From Streptomyces minutiscleroticus (GTDB lineage Bacteria; Actinomycetota; Actinomycetes; Streptomycetales; Streptomycetaceae): a stretch of 64,000 nucleotides of DNA. Of the stretch, positions 41,890 through 51,067 are shown piece by piece. Every line of letters begins with the position of its first letter. Positions within the stretch are counted from its first letter, which is position 1. The stretch is taken from the NCBI RefSeq assembly GCF_014650875.1, contig NZ_BMVU01000017.1:80998-144997 (forward strand), written 5' to 3'. Made by a program: the position numbers and the translations under genes. The notes beneath the pieces are model-generated. The model worked only from the letters and a program-made list of their open reading frames with translations, did not search any database and was not told the DNA's origin.

Positions 41890-43132
41890 GGCGGTCTTCT
41901 CCCTGGGCCGGGTGGTACACAACGGATCGGGCTGTCGTCCTGTGCCGCCGGTTGGGAGAGTGGCCTGTGCACCGTGCGCTCGCACCGCGGTGAAGCGTGA
42001 CGTGTGCGAAGCCTTGGCGCCGAGCCCGTGGCGAGCCGGTGCCTTCCCCTGCGCCGGCCGGTCGGCTGGACGGGAAGAACACTGGCAGCGGGGTCCAAAA
42101 GGAACCTCAAGACGCCGTTTGAGGAATTCTTCAGCTGTGTCCCGGACCTGTTGAAGGCGCTGGTGAAGCTGTTGGACATGTCTGTGGGCGATGAGGCGGA
42201 CGGCGAGTTTGCGGAGCACTTCGTGGGTGTCGTCGCGCCGGTCCCGGCAGATGCGCGGGCGCGGCGCAAGGACATCGGTGACCGCGGTGCCGAAGCCGCG
42301 GACCGAAGCGACTTCGATCCCGAGTTCCCGAGTTGTCGAGTTGTCGAGCGTGGGCGGCGAGGCTGTCGGCGAGGGCGCGCTGTGCGGCAAGCGCCGCGTC
42401 CTCCGGCAGCCGCAGACGCAGCCGCTCTGCGAGCCGGGCGCGACCGGGGCGCGTGGCTGAGCAACCAGGGCGTCCCGGGGCCAGAGGTGCTCGATCGGCA
42501 CTCCAGTGATGCGGCTGCCTGCCCGGTAATCGGTGTCGTCCGCGGTGTGCCCGCCGTTCAGCTGTCCGCCGCGGAGTCCGCGGCCGGACCGCGCGGCAGG
42601 GTGCGGCAGGCGGCGGGCGAAGCGGTGGGGAAAGGTCGCACAGCGGATCGTGCCGCACGGCCTCGAGCCCGACGTCCTGCGTCAGGAACTCATCGGGCCC
42701 GGAGACGCGTTCCGTTCGCGACGGCACCGCTTCGCCTTTCGGGCACCGCGCAGCACTACGTGGTGATCGGCTCGGGAGATTGAGATGGTACTGGGCGGAC
42801 TCAATACCCGAGCTGGATGAACGGCCGCTTCGCGACCGTGGCAGGCGCCGTCGCTGTCACCATGGTCCTCCCCTCCCCCGCGTTGATCGTCAGCACAGAA
42901 CCTACCGATTCGTCAGCGTCTCCAGCCGTCCCGTGCTCGTCCCGTCATCAGCACCCGGTTCGTCGACGGGCAGCCTGCGGAGTGAGTGTTGTGGTTCTGT
43001 CAGCGTTGCGCTGCGGCTTCGGGAGGGCAGTGCCCGATTGAGCGGCGCAGTCCTCCCGCCGACTACGGAGGAGTCTCGGTACCCTCTCCACTCATTAGAA
43101 GCAGGGCTAACAACGTCTATTGCTACGGAGCG
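41890..43132. other. 1.2-kb stretch with no supported gene
   Basis: Upstream of the CHAP gene. Leftward frames at 42.1-42.5 kb contain helix-like stretches (for example HEVLRKLAVRLIAHRHVQQL) but break between frames and have no start with a binding site, so at most they are remnants of an unidentified gene. The CHAP promoter should lie at 41900-42000. Confidence 0.4.
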
Positions 43133-43555
43133 ATGTTGCGCATCACGATCACCATCGAAGAACCCAGCGGCGACTTCCAGGACCGGCTTCTCGCCCTCCT
43201 CCAGGAGTACGCCGCCCACGTGGAGATCGACACGACGTGGACCATCGACCGTGCCCTGCAGTACTACCGGACGCTTCCACAGCGGGCCCAAGACATCGTC
43301 CTCGGTGCCGTGTCCAACTCAGGGTTCGTCAGTGATGAAGAACTCCGTACGGACGGTGGGAGTCTGCGAGGGCACAGCGGCGCCCTGAAGCGAGTACTGG
43401 AGCGGGGCGTACGGGAGGGCTGGTGGCCGGCCGGTATGCAGGCGCCGATCCGGGCACAGGGGCCCGGCTTCGGAAAGGTGCAGGGGTACTCCATGCCGAG
43501 TCACCTCGTGGAGACCTTCTTCGCCGCTATCGACCGCTACAACAAACAGAAGTGA
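43133..43555 (+). CDS. Hypothetical plasmid-type protein (140 aa)
   Basis: The ATG at 43133 is preceded by GGAG at very short distance and an A+T-rich promoter-like region. The N-terminus is a beta strand (MLRITITIEEP) and the rest looks helical (RALQYYRTLPQRAQDIVLGA). It ends with two lysines after a tyrosine/asparagine-rich tail. It is adjacent to the partition sites and may be linked to plasmid maintenance. No family recognised. Confidence 0.65.
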   Translation: MLRITITIEEPSGDFQDRLLALLQEYAAHVEIDTTWTIDRALQYYRTLPQRAQDIVLGAVSNSGFVSDEELRTDGGSLRGHSGALKRVLERGVREGWWPAGMQAPIRAQGPGFGKVQGYSMPSHLVETFFAAIDRYNKQK

Positions 43556-43772
43556 GAGCATCCGCCATGGCAAGGTCATGCCCGAGCGGCAGTACGAACA
43601 AGCGGTGGCAGTCCGGAGGGCTGTCTTCCATGCCCGGCTCTCCCCCACTCCCCCACTCCCCCGGCTCGGAGGCTGCCGGTCTTCAGCCCCACGGATGGCC
43701 GAAAGCGCATCGGTACTGCGCTGCTGACATAGGCAGCACGCAGCATCGGGCTGAGCATCACTCCCCGGTTTG

Positions 43773-44053
43773 TTGTCCGCGGACAACGAGCCGACTGAGC
43801 CGTCTGGCAGTTGAGGGAACAACGAGGAAAGCGACACCGCCTGCTGACCGGACACCATCTTTGTTGTCCGCGGACAACGAAGCCCCACCAGGCTCTCCCA
43901 TGCCGACAGCATCAGGTTGCACCCTTCCGGCAGTGCACCGCTCATGTTGTCCGCGGACAACGAACCGGCCGATACAGCGGCAAGCAGACACAGCGACGGG
44001 GAGCGGCGTACAACCACACCCGATCAGATGCCGATGGTGTTGTCCGCGGACAA
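43773..44053. repeat. Four parS-like palindromes downstream of parB
   Basis: Perfect copies of TTGTCCGCGGACAA at 43773-43786, 43864-43877, 43947-43960 and 44040-44053, spaced 83-93 bases. Several are extended to GTTGTCCGCGGACAAC. The surrounding 670 bases hold no supported gene. The copies differ from the chromosomal Streptomyces parS (GTTTCACGTGAAAC), which points to a plasmid-specific partition system. Confidence 0.85.
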
Positions 44054-44164
44054 CAAACCAGAGGAACCTGCGCCGCCTGCTTCTCTGCCTCCATCACCTA
44101 GCGGAGAGCCTGGGCCGGGGGAAGTTGTCGCCAGAAGCAGAGCAGTCCGATCCGCAGACCATAC

Positions 44165-44212
44165 GAGGGCCTGGTCGTCCTGCCGTTCCCTGCGCAGGAT
44201 GACCAGGCCCTC
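44165..44212. terminator. Hairpin terminator after parB
   Basis: 19-base arms with one mismatch (left arm GAGGGCCTGGTCGTCCTGC) and a 10-base loop, 13 bases beyond the parB stop. Confidence 0.8.
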
Positions 44213-44224
44213 ATGTGCTGTCGA

Positions 44225-45562
44225 TCAGGTCGACTGCTGCTCAGGCTGTGCCAGATCCTGCAGCAGAGCGTTGTACTCCTCAGGGTGGTTCTCACGCAGC
44301 AGCTGCATCCATACACGCGCGCCCTGGGTGAATACGTCAGCATCCATCTTCCGGTACAGGTGGTGGACGACGTACGGGGCGTTGTCGTACGGCAGCCTCT
44401 TCGGCTGGCCGGATGCCGCCTGCTCACCCTTGGAGTCCGCCTCATCGGCACTCTGCGGAGCAGGCGTGATCGCCTCGGGGTTGCGCTGCTGCTTGGGGAG
44501 AGCAGCGTCCTGCTGGGCGTCACCGCCTTCGTTGTTGTCCGCGGACAACGAACCGGACGATGCGGCGACGGCCGGGGGAGTAGCGGCGGAAGATCCGTCG
44601 TCAGCCGGTCGAAGGGGAGTGTTGTTGTCCGCGGACAACGTACCGGGGGAGTCCGCATCGTCTGCTGCACGGGGTGCCGCAGGCTCTGCCGCCGTCGCAG
44701 GCTCCGCTGCCGCCGGAGGTTCCGCGTCCGGTGCTTCGTTGTCCGCGGACAACGAGCCGCGCTCGTCCTCGGTCCGGCGCAAGGCCTGCAACTGTGCGCG
44801 TTCATCCGCCTTCGCCCGGGCAGCGGCCTCCTTCACGGACTTCAGGTGCTCCAAAAGCCCCGCAGCGTCCAGGCCGGGGTTGTCCTTGGCGTAGCGGGCC
44901 AACGCACGCCCGTCACGCTCGGGCAGGCTGCCGGCGCTGAGCATCGCCTGGATCTCGTCCGGCAGTTCCAGCAGCGCCAGCTGATTGGTCACCCACGATC
45001 GGTCCTTGCCCAGCCGCTCCGCCGCGCGAGCCCGCGCACCACGCCCGGCCTGTTCCGAGCACACCTCCACGAGTTGCTGCACACCACGAGCGCGCTCGAT
45101 CACGTCGAAGTCCTCGCGTTCGAGGTTCTCCTGCAGGAGGTAGTTGATGAACTCCTCCCGTGTCTTGGCGAGGTCGTCGCGGACAACGAAGTCCAGTGCC
45201 TCCAGGCCCACGTGGGAAGCGCTGTGGTACCGGCGCTCACCGTTGACCAGGACATGGGCCGCGTTCCCGATCCGGTCCGCATGCTCGGGCCACAGCGCCA
45301 GATAGGCATCGCGGGAGACCGCCACGCAGGCCGCGAGCTGCACATGGCGCAGCTCCTCGCCGAAGCGGGTCTTCTCCTCGTCCGTACCGAAATTGCGGCG
45401 AGGATTGAGGGGAGTGGGGGAGACCTCGTTCAAGTGCAGACGCACCAGCTCGTAGGCGGGAACGTCTCCTTGGGTGATCGCCTTGGCCCGGCCCCGGGCG
45501 CTGCGTCCCCGGGGGGCGTGACTGAAGGACGATCCGGTTCCCAGCCGGTCGGCGACGCTCAT
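44225..45562 (-). CDS. parB: ParB partition protein with embedded parS sites
   Basis: This 445-aa protein has the ParB N-terminal domain with the CTP/arginine box VNGERRYHSA, followed by the HTH (RAAERLGKDRSWVTNQLALLEL). A long alanine/proline/acidic linker (about 275-375) contains three SLSADN or TLSADN segments, each encoded by a full copy of the 14-bp palindrome. The C-terminal part (QPKRLPYDNAPYVVHHLYRK) may be the dimerisation domain. It starts with an ATGA overlap after parA. It should bind the nine palindromes, spread on DNA and work with ParA to segregate the replicon. Confidence 0.93.
   Translation of the reverse strand: MSVADRLGTGSSFSHAPRGRSARGRAKAITQGDVPAYELVRLHLNEVSPTPLNPRRNFGTDEEKTRFGEELRHVQLAACVAVSRDAYLALWPEHADRIGNAAHVLVNGERRYHSASHVGLEALDFVVRDDLAKTREEFINYLLQENLEREDFDVIERARGVQQLVEVCSEQAGRGARARAAERLGKDRSWVTNQLALLELPDEIQAMLSAGSLPERDGRALARYAKDNPGLDAAGLLEHLKSVKEAAARAKADERAQLQALRRTEDERGSLSADNEAPDAEPPAAAEPATAAEPAAPRAADDADSPGTLSADNNTPLRPADDGSSAATPPAVAASSGSLSADNNEGGDAQQDAALPKQQRNPEAITPAPQSADEADSKGEQAASGQPKRLPYDNAPYVVHHLYRKMDADVFTQGARVWMQLLRENHPEEYNALLQDLAQPEQQST
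44535..44752. repeat. Three parS-like palindromes inside parB
   Basis: Perfect TTGTCCGCGGACAA at 44535-44548, 44625-44638 and 44739-44752, all in the same reading phase of parB and each translated as LSADN. Confidence 0.9.
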
Positions 45563-46713
45563 CCGCTGATCCTCCGTGCAATGGTGCGCATTACTTCTGC
45601 CTGCTCGCCGTAGGCGGCATGGACCAGCAGTGGTTGCTTCACGCGGACGGCCTCGCGCTGGTCCTTCAACTCCGGGACGATGGCCAGCACCGGCGGCTCA
45701 CCGAACTTCTGCCATTCCTCGAGGGAGGACGTGGCCACGTAGCCCTTGCGGCTGTCGTACATGTTGACGACGAAACCGAGCAGGGCGATGTCGATCTCCA
45801 TGTCCTCGACCAGGTCCTGGATCTGGTCGTAGAGCATGTCGTAGGCGTCCGCGGAGGAGTCCTCCGCCAGCACGGGGATGACGATGCCCGACGTGCTCTC
45901 CTCTTCGCCTTCTCGCGTTCGGCAGTAGTACAGGGCGGTGTCCATGCTGTAGCCCAGGCTCGGAGGACAGTCGACCAGGATGTAGTCGAAGTCCTGCTCC
46001 AGCGCTTCAAGCGCCTTCTCCAGAGCGGTCTCCTTGATGCGCACGGTTCGGCTCGTGGCGAGCTTCGCGTCCAGGAGGAAGGCGTCCTTGCAGGCCGGCA
46101 GCAGCCAGAGGTGGTCCTCGAAGTCGCCGCCCTTTATCGGCACCAGCAGCTCGGCCAATTCTCCCTTGGCCTCGCCGAGCATGTGCTTGGCGAGGCTGGG
46201 AGCGTCGATGTCGAACAGCGGGTGTCCCAGCTGCTTGGTCAGGTGGCCCTGCGGGTCGAAGTCGATCAGGAGGGTGCGGTGGCCGGACTCGGCGAGAGCC
46301 TGCGCGGTTCCGGCGGAGACCGAGGTCTTGCCGACCCCGCCCTTCTGGTTGCCGAAGACGATGCGCCGGGCCCCCGTCACGCGTGCCGGCTTCGGACGCG
46401 GCGAGGGATGCTTGTCCAACCACAGCCGGATCGCCTGAGCGATGCCCTGGTTGTACGAGAGGCCGCGGGCTTTGCAGTCCTTCTTGAGCTTGTCATACAG
46501 CCCGGTCGGCAGGTAGGTGGCGAAGGACGTCCCACCGGCGGTGTCGACGGCGGGGCGGTTCTTCGCCTTGCGCCAGGCCTCGACGCCTTGGGTGACGGCG
46601 TCCTGGATATCCGTGTCTACTTCGGCGGCGCGGACCTTGAGCTCTCGTCGGAGGTCAGAGGGTAGCTTGGCTACTACCTTTTCCCGCTCGCTCGGGTTGT
46701 ACGGGGCAGTCAT
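45559..46713 (-). CDS. parA: ParA partition ATPase
   Basis: This 384-aa protein has an N-terminal region of about 110 residues with a ribbon-helix-helix-like look (KLPSDLRRELKVRAAEVDTD and LPTGLYDKLKKDCKARGLSY), then a deviant Walker A (NQKGGVGKTSVSA, about residues 119-131), the LLIDFDPQGHL motif and YILVDCPPSLG. The DNA-binding N-terminus marks a plasmid-type (ParA Ia-like) protein able to repress its own promoter. The start is followed upstream by two parS copies at 46778 and 46838. Overlaps parB by 4 bases. Confidence 0.95.
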   Translation of the reverse strand: MTAPYNPSEREKVVAKLPSDLRRELKVRAAEVDTDIQDAVTQGVEAWRKAKNRPAVDTAGGTSFATYLPTGLYDKLKKDCKARGLSYNQGIAQAIRLWLDKHPSPRPKPARVTGARRIVFGNQKGGVGKTSVSAGTAQALAESGHRTLLIDFDPQGHLTKQLGHPLFDIDAPSLAKHMLGEAKGELAELLVPIKGGDFEDHLWLLPACKDAFLLDAKLATSRTVRIKETALEKALEALEQDFDYILVDCPPSLGYSMDTALYYCRTREGEEESTSGIVIPVLAEDSSADAYDMLYDQIQDLVEDMEIDIALLGFVVNMYDSRKGYVATSSLEEWQKFGEPPVLAIVPELKDQREAVRVKQPLLVHAAYGEQAEVMRTIARRISG

Positions 46714-46777
46714 GGCGCTACCTTACTCACCTTGCCAGGTGTAGGAGGCGCATAGAGGGCATGTCTGCTGTGTTTTG

Positions 46778-46851
46778 TTGTCCGCGGACAACGAAGAAGC
46801 GAGTGGTTGGCGGCACCTGTGCCGAGTGCTGGAGTTGTTGTCCGCGGACAA
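46778..46851. repeat. Two parS-like palindromes upstream of parA
   Basis: Perfect TTGTCCGCGGACAA copies at 46778-46791 and 46838-46851, 65 and 125 bases before the parA start codon. They may serve both as centromere sites and in autoregulation of the par operon. Confidence 0.88.
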
Positions 46852-47317
46852 CAACTGAACACGCGCTCCTGGCCGGTATCACCATGGACGGCTCGTGGTG
46901 TTGGCCGTCGGCAGGCGGCTTACGCTCACATTCCGAGCCACCCGATCCTGGGTACGAGGACCGCCGGTGCGACCTGTCCAGGGCTCATCGCCGACACGCC
47001 GCGAGTCGTTCCGGCCGGCCCGCCGACGTCCGGGGCCCGCATGACCTGAGACGGGCGGCACGTCATGTCAGGGCCCCGGAGCCGTTCCCTGCTCGATCGG
47101 CCTCATGTCCATGTCGGCCTCATGTCCATGGATCGGTGAACGACCGTCCGGGTACCGGCTTGGCGATGAGCGCTACGCGGACCCGTCGGGGCCTCCGCGG
47201 TGATCGAACGTGCTTCCATCGTCGTCTCCTCCACATCACGCACGGCCTGCCGCTTGTCACACGGGCCGGTCGGCTTCCGTCACCGCACTGACGGATCACG
47301 ACGCGAGGATGTGACAG
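46852..47317. other. Intergenic stretch without a supported gene
   Basis: About 470 bases between the par promoter region and the sigma gene. No gene or clear repeat; the sigma-gene promoter should lie near its end. Confidence 0.45.
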
Positions 47318-48212
47318 GTGAGCGAGAACGAATCTCTGGCCCGGCGCTTCGAGGAGCACCGCTCCCATCTGCGGGCGGTGGCCTACCGGATGCTCGGTTC
47401 GCTCGGTGAGTCCGACGATGCAGTGCAGGAAGCGTGGTTGAGACTGAGCCGCTCCGACGTCACGGCCATTCAGAATCTGGGGGGCTGGCTCACCACGGTG
47501 GTCGGCCGGATATGCCTGGACATGCTGCGCTCCCGCACCACGAGACGAGAGGAGCCGCTGCACGACCAGGCCGGACAGGTCCGTCTGCCCGACCCGATCA
47601 TCAGCAGCCCGGTATGACTCAAGCCCCGAACACGCGGTGCTCGTCGCCGACTCGGTCGGTATCGCGCTCATGGTCGTTCTGGAGACCCTTACTCCCGCCG
47701 AGCGCTTGGCGTTCGTCATGCACGACCTGTTCGCCATACCCTTCGACGAGATCGCGCCTGTTCTCGGCCGCACGTACGCCTCCACCCGGCAGTTGGCGAG
47801 CCGCGCCCGCCGCCGGGTCAACGGTGCCGCGCCCCCTCCTGATACGGATCCGACCCGTCGGCGCGAGATCGTGGACGCCTTCCTCACCGCCTCCCGCGGC
47901 GGCGACTTCGACGCCCTCCTGGCTGTCCTGGACCCCGATGTGGTGGCCCGCTCCGACGGCGGCAGGCAGCGTCCCGGCCTGGTCCGCCGCGGTGCGGCCG
48001 ATGTCGCTTCCCAGGCGATCACTTTCGCCCGCTCCGCGCAGACCGGACAGGCTGTGCTGGTCAACGACGCGCCCGGCATGGTCGCGGTCGCGGACGGCCG
48101 CGTGGTGTCGGTCATGGCGTTCACGATCCAGGGCGGAAGAATCACGGCCATCGACATACTCAACGACCCCGGGCGCCTCGCACGCATCGATCCGAGCGTC
48201 CTGGGCGGTTGA
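47318..48212 (+). pseudogene. SigJ-like (ECF41-type) sigma factor, frameshifted
   Basis: Frame 1 (GTG 47318, 99 codons) encodes sigma region 2 (FEEHRSHLRAVAYRMLGS and DAVQEAWLRL). It ends in an early TGA at 47615. Frame 3 continues from about 47610 with region 4 (TLTPAERLAFVMHDLF, then the PVLGRTYASTRQLASRARRR HTH) and the C-terminal SnoaL-like domain typical of ECF41 sigma factors, stopping at 48212. One base gained or lost between about 47600 and 47615 explains the split. If real, the two fragments are unlikely to work as a normal sigma factor. Confidence 0.85.
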
Positions 48213-48424
48213 GGTGCCGGGTGTACGACGGCTCTGTCCTGCTCCTCGCTGTTCCTCGGTGCGTGAGGCACCGTTGTCATGATCGGTGGCAGTGTCGACG
48301 GACAGGGGGAGCGAGGCGCCGTCGTCTCCGCTGTCCCGGGTTCGCACAGGGAGGGGACGACGCTGCATCCGTCAGTGTGAACCCGAGGCGCACGATCGGC
48401 GGCTCCGGCTGCCTGAAGTCGGCC

Positions 48425-49483
48425 TCAGGCAGCGGTCGGGGGCGGGAGAGTGCTTACCGGCGGGTTGAGGCGGGCGAAGCCTTCCTGGCGCTGGTAGGGG
48501 AAGTACGGGTAGGGCGCGGCCTTGCCGCTGGCCGCGTCGAGTGTCGCCATCTGGTCGGGTGTGAGTGCCCAGCCGACGGCACCGAGGTTCTGACGGAGCT
48601 GCTCCTCATTGCGTGCGCCGATGATGACGGAGGACACGGTCGGTTTCTGCAGCAGCCAGTTGAGGGCGATCTGCGGAACGGCCTTGCCGGTCTCCTGCGC
48701 GATCTCGTCGAGGGCGTCGACCACCTGGTAGAGGTGCTCGTCGTCGACCGGCGGGCCGTAGTCGGCGGTGTGGTGCAGCCGGCTGCCGGCGGGGAGCGGT
48801 TGGTTGCGGCGGACTTTTCCGGTGAGCCGTCCCCAGCCGAGCGGGCTCCAGACGAGTGCGCCCAGGCCCTGGTCGATGCCGAGAGGCATCAGTTCCCACT
48901 CGTAGTCACGGCCGATGAGGGAGTAGTAGACCTGATGGGCGATGTAGCGCGGGTGGCCGTACCTTTCCGCGATCGCGAGGGACTTCATCGCCTGCCAGCC
49001 GGAGAAGTTGGAGACTCCCAGGTAGCGGACCTTTCCTGCACGTACGAGATCGTCGAGCGCGGACAGGGTTTCCTCGATCGGCGTACCGGCGTCGAAGGCG
49101 TGCAGCTGGAACAGGTCGATGTAGTCGGTGCCGAGCCGGCGCAGCGCGTCCTCGCACGCGGTGATCAGGCGGGAGCGGGAGGAGCCCGCATCGCCGGGGC
49201 CGTCACCCATCGGCAGGCCGGTCTTGGTGGACACGATCACCTGGTCCCTGCGGCCTTTGATCGCTTCGCCCAGCACCTCCTCGGACGCGCCGCCGGAGTA
49301 GACGTCGGCGGTGTCGAACATCGTGATCCCGGCGTCCAGGCAGATGTCCACGAGACGGCGTGCTTCTCGCGTATCGGTGGTGCCCCAGGCGCCGAACAGG
49401 GGGCCTCGGCCTCCGAAGGTGCCGGCGCCGAAGCTCAGCGCGGGGACCTTGAGCCCGGACGCACCCAGTCGCCTGTATTCCAT
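48425..49483 (-). CDS. Aldo/keto reductase
   Basis: This 352-aa TIM-barrel oxidoreductase has the active-site set FDTADVYSGG (Asp, Tyr), STKTG (Lys) and LFQLHAFD (His), plus the NADPH-binding SSVIIGAR near the end. It probably reduces small aldehydes or ketones. It is divergent from a TetR gene with a shared palindromic operator, so it is most likely controlled by that repressor. Confidence 0.92.
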   Translation of the reverse strand: MEYRRLGASGLKVPALSFGAGTFGGRGPLFGAWGTTDTREARRLVDICLDAGITMFDTADVYSGGASEEVLGEAIKGRRDQVIVSTKTGLPMGDGPGDAGSSRSRLITACEDALRRLGTDYIDLFQLHAFDAGTPIEETLSALDDLVRAGKVRYLGVSNFSGWQAMKSLAIAERYGHPRYIAHQVYYSLIGRDYEWELMPLGIDQGLGALVWSPLGWGRLTGKVRRNQPLPAGSRLHHTADYGPPVDDEHLYQVVDALDEIAQETGKAVPQIALNWLLQKPTVSSVIIGARNEEQLRQNLGAVGWALTPDQMATLDAASGKAAPYPYFPYQRQEGFARLNPPVSTLPPPTAA

Positions 49484-49513
49484 GGCCGCTCCTCGTCTTC
49501 TCCGCCGACCAAC

Positions 49514-49535
49514 TAACGGTTCTATAGTCCCGTTA
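49514..49535. promoter_or_regulatory. TetR-type operator between reductase and regulator genes
   Basis: TAACGG, 10-base spacer, CCGTTA: a perfect 6-bp half-site dyad in the 107-base divergent spacer. A TATAGA sequence inside the dyad, read leftwards, may be the -10 of the reductase gene. Confidence 0.65.
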
Positions 49536-49590
49536 ACATGGGGTCCTCAAGGTAGCAGGCGCGAGCGATTAATGAAACTGGAGTTCCGTT

Positions 49591-50217
49591 ATGGGTTCGG
49601 ATGGTGCGGAGCCGGGAAGCGTCCGGCCGGGAGGGCGCACGGCGCGGGTACGGACCGCGGTGCTGCGGGCGGCCGGCGACGCCCTGGCCGAGCGGGGCTT
49701 TGCCCACTTGGACCTCGCCGACATCGCGCGCCGCGCCGAAGTGGGCAAGACGACCGTCTACCGCCGCTGGGGAACGGCGACCGGCCTGGTGGCCGACCTG
49801 CTGGCGGACATGGCCGAGCAGTCCCTGCCCCGTACCGAGACCGGCTCGCTGCTCGGCGATCTCAGGGCCAACGCCCGGCTCGTGCAGCGCACCTTGGCCG
49901 ATCCCCGGCAGGGGGCGCTGTTCAAGGCCGTGATCGCGGCCGCCACCTGCGAGGCGAAGACAGCCGAGGCCCTGCACCACTTCTACGACGTCCGCGTCAC
50001 GGAGTGGGCCCCCTGCGTCCAGCAGGCCATCGACCGGGGCGAGGTACCCGAAGGCACCGACACCCATGAGGTGATCCGCGCGGTCTCCGCACCCCTCTAC
50101 TACCGCCTCCTGACCAGCGGCGGTCCCCTCGACGAAGACGCCGCGGACCAAGCCGCCGCGGCCGCCGCGACCGCCGCGGCGGCGGGAGCCTACCTGCGGG
50201 GCAAAGAGCTTGGATGA
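49591..50217 (+). CDS. TetR family repressor
   Basis: This 208-aa protein has an N-terminal HTH (FAHLDLADIARRAEVGKTTVYRRW) and a helical ligand domain ending in an alanine-rich stretch. GGAG lies 7 bases before the ATG. Its position next to the divergent reductase and dyad suggests local repression. Confidence 0.9.
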   Translation: MGSDGAEPGSVRPGGRTARVRTAVLRAAGDALAERGFAHLDLADIARRAEVGKTTVYRRWGTATGLVADLLADMAEQSLPRTETGSLLGDLRANARLVQRTLADPRQGALFKAVIAAATCEAKTAEALHHFYDVRVTEWAPCVQQAIDRGEVPEGTDTHEVIRAVSAPLYYRLLTSGGPLDEDAADQAAAAAATAAAAGAYLRGKELG

Positions 50218-50492
50218 CCGCTCCTCGTCCACCGCTGCGTCCGGACCACTGCGCAGGATCCCCGGCGGCGAAGTGGTGTCAGGTTCCCCAGGGGCTGGCG
50301 GGGGAGTGCACGGTCGTGAGCCGGCCGGCGTGGCGGCGGGAAAGAGCCGGACTCTCATGGGTCCTGCTTCTTCCTTCGGGCCGCCACTGCGACAACGACC
50401 CACGACGCGGCAGTGCTGTCGCCGACCGCTGCCCGCAGTCGGGCGTCCCCGCTGTCTCGCAGACGGGCGCGGCAGCCCGTCCTGCCGATGCG

Positions 50493-50992
50493 TGACGGGA
50501 CTGACGGGACCGTCTTCCTCGGTTGCCCCACCTCACAGGCGGGCGGGACCGAAGCGACGGCGCCCGTTTCGGTCCCGTTCAGTCCCGTGGGACAAAACAG
50601 CAGGTCAGACGGTATATCGATGCAGACCACGGGACTGACGGGACTGACCCTGCTAGTTATGTCCATCAGGCGCGCGCATATGCGCGCGTGAAGGTATGAC
50701 CGTAGGACCAGTGCTGTGCAGCTCATAACTGGCGCCTTCGGTCCCGTCAGTCCCGTACTTCCTGACCGATAAGACTCTGACCTGCGGTTTCTTTGGACGG
50801 GACCGAACGGGACCGAAGCAGAGCGCGGGACTGAAGCCGCCGCCCGGCTCCGCCGAGCCGCCCCCGGCAGGTACGAAGGGGCCGACGGGACCGAACTTCC
50901 AACACGCACGACGGGCGTACCGTTCGCGGCGAACCCCGGTGCGCTAATCTCTGTGCCGCAAGTGAAAATCTCAGTCCCGTCAGTCCCGTCAG
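50493..50992. repeat. Iteron field (ACGGGACYGA) upstream of the primase gene
   Basis: More than ten copies of a CGGGACCGA/CGGGACTGA motif occur in both orientations over 500 bases, for example tandem TGACGGGAC at 50493-50510, then at 50544, 50568, 50628-50650, 50737-50757, 50796-50818, 50884 and a triple inverse copy at 50972-50992. The region has no supported gene and lies directly before the primase-polymerase and helicase genes, as in iteron-type plasmid origins. Confidence 0.75.
50671..50688. repeat. 18-bp perfect palindrome inside the iteron field
   Basis: CGCGCGCATATGCGCGCG, about in the middle of the iteron field. It could be a regulator site or a structural element of the origin. Confidence 0.6.
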
Positions 50993-51067
50993 CCGCGGAC
51001 CCGACCTGGTCGCCGCCGCGGTGAAGGGGCTGAGCAGGACGGCGGTGAAAGACCCGAAGGACGCCTA

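Noticed and set aside
42131..42501. Possible leftward gene upstream of the CHAP gene
   Set aside because: Some stretches look helical, but they break between frames, lack a binding site and match no family I know.
43773..46851. Regularly spaced palindromes as a CRISPR array
   Set aside because: The repeats are 14-bp palindromes with irregular 46-100 base or longer spacing, lie partly inside a gene, and no cas gene is present.
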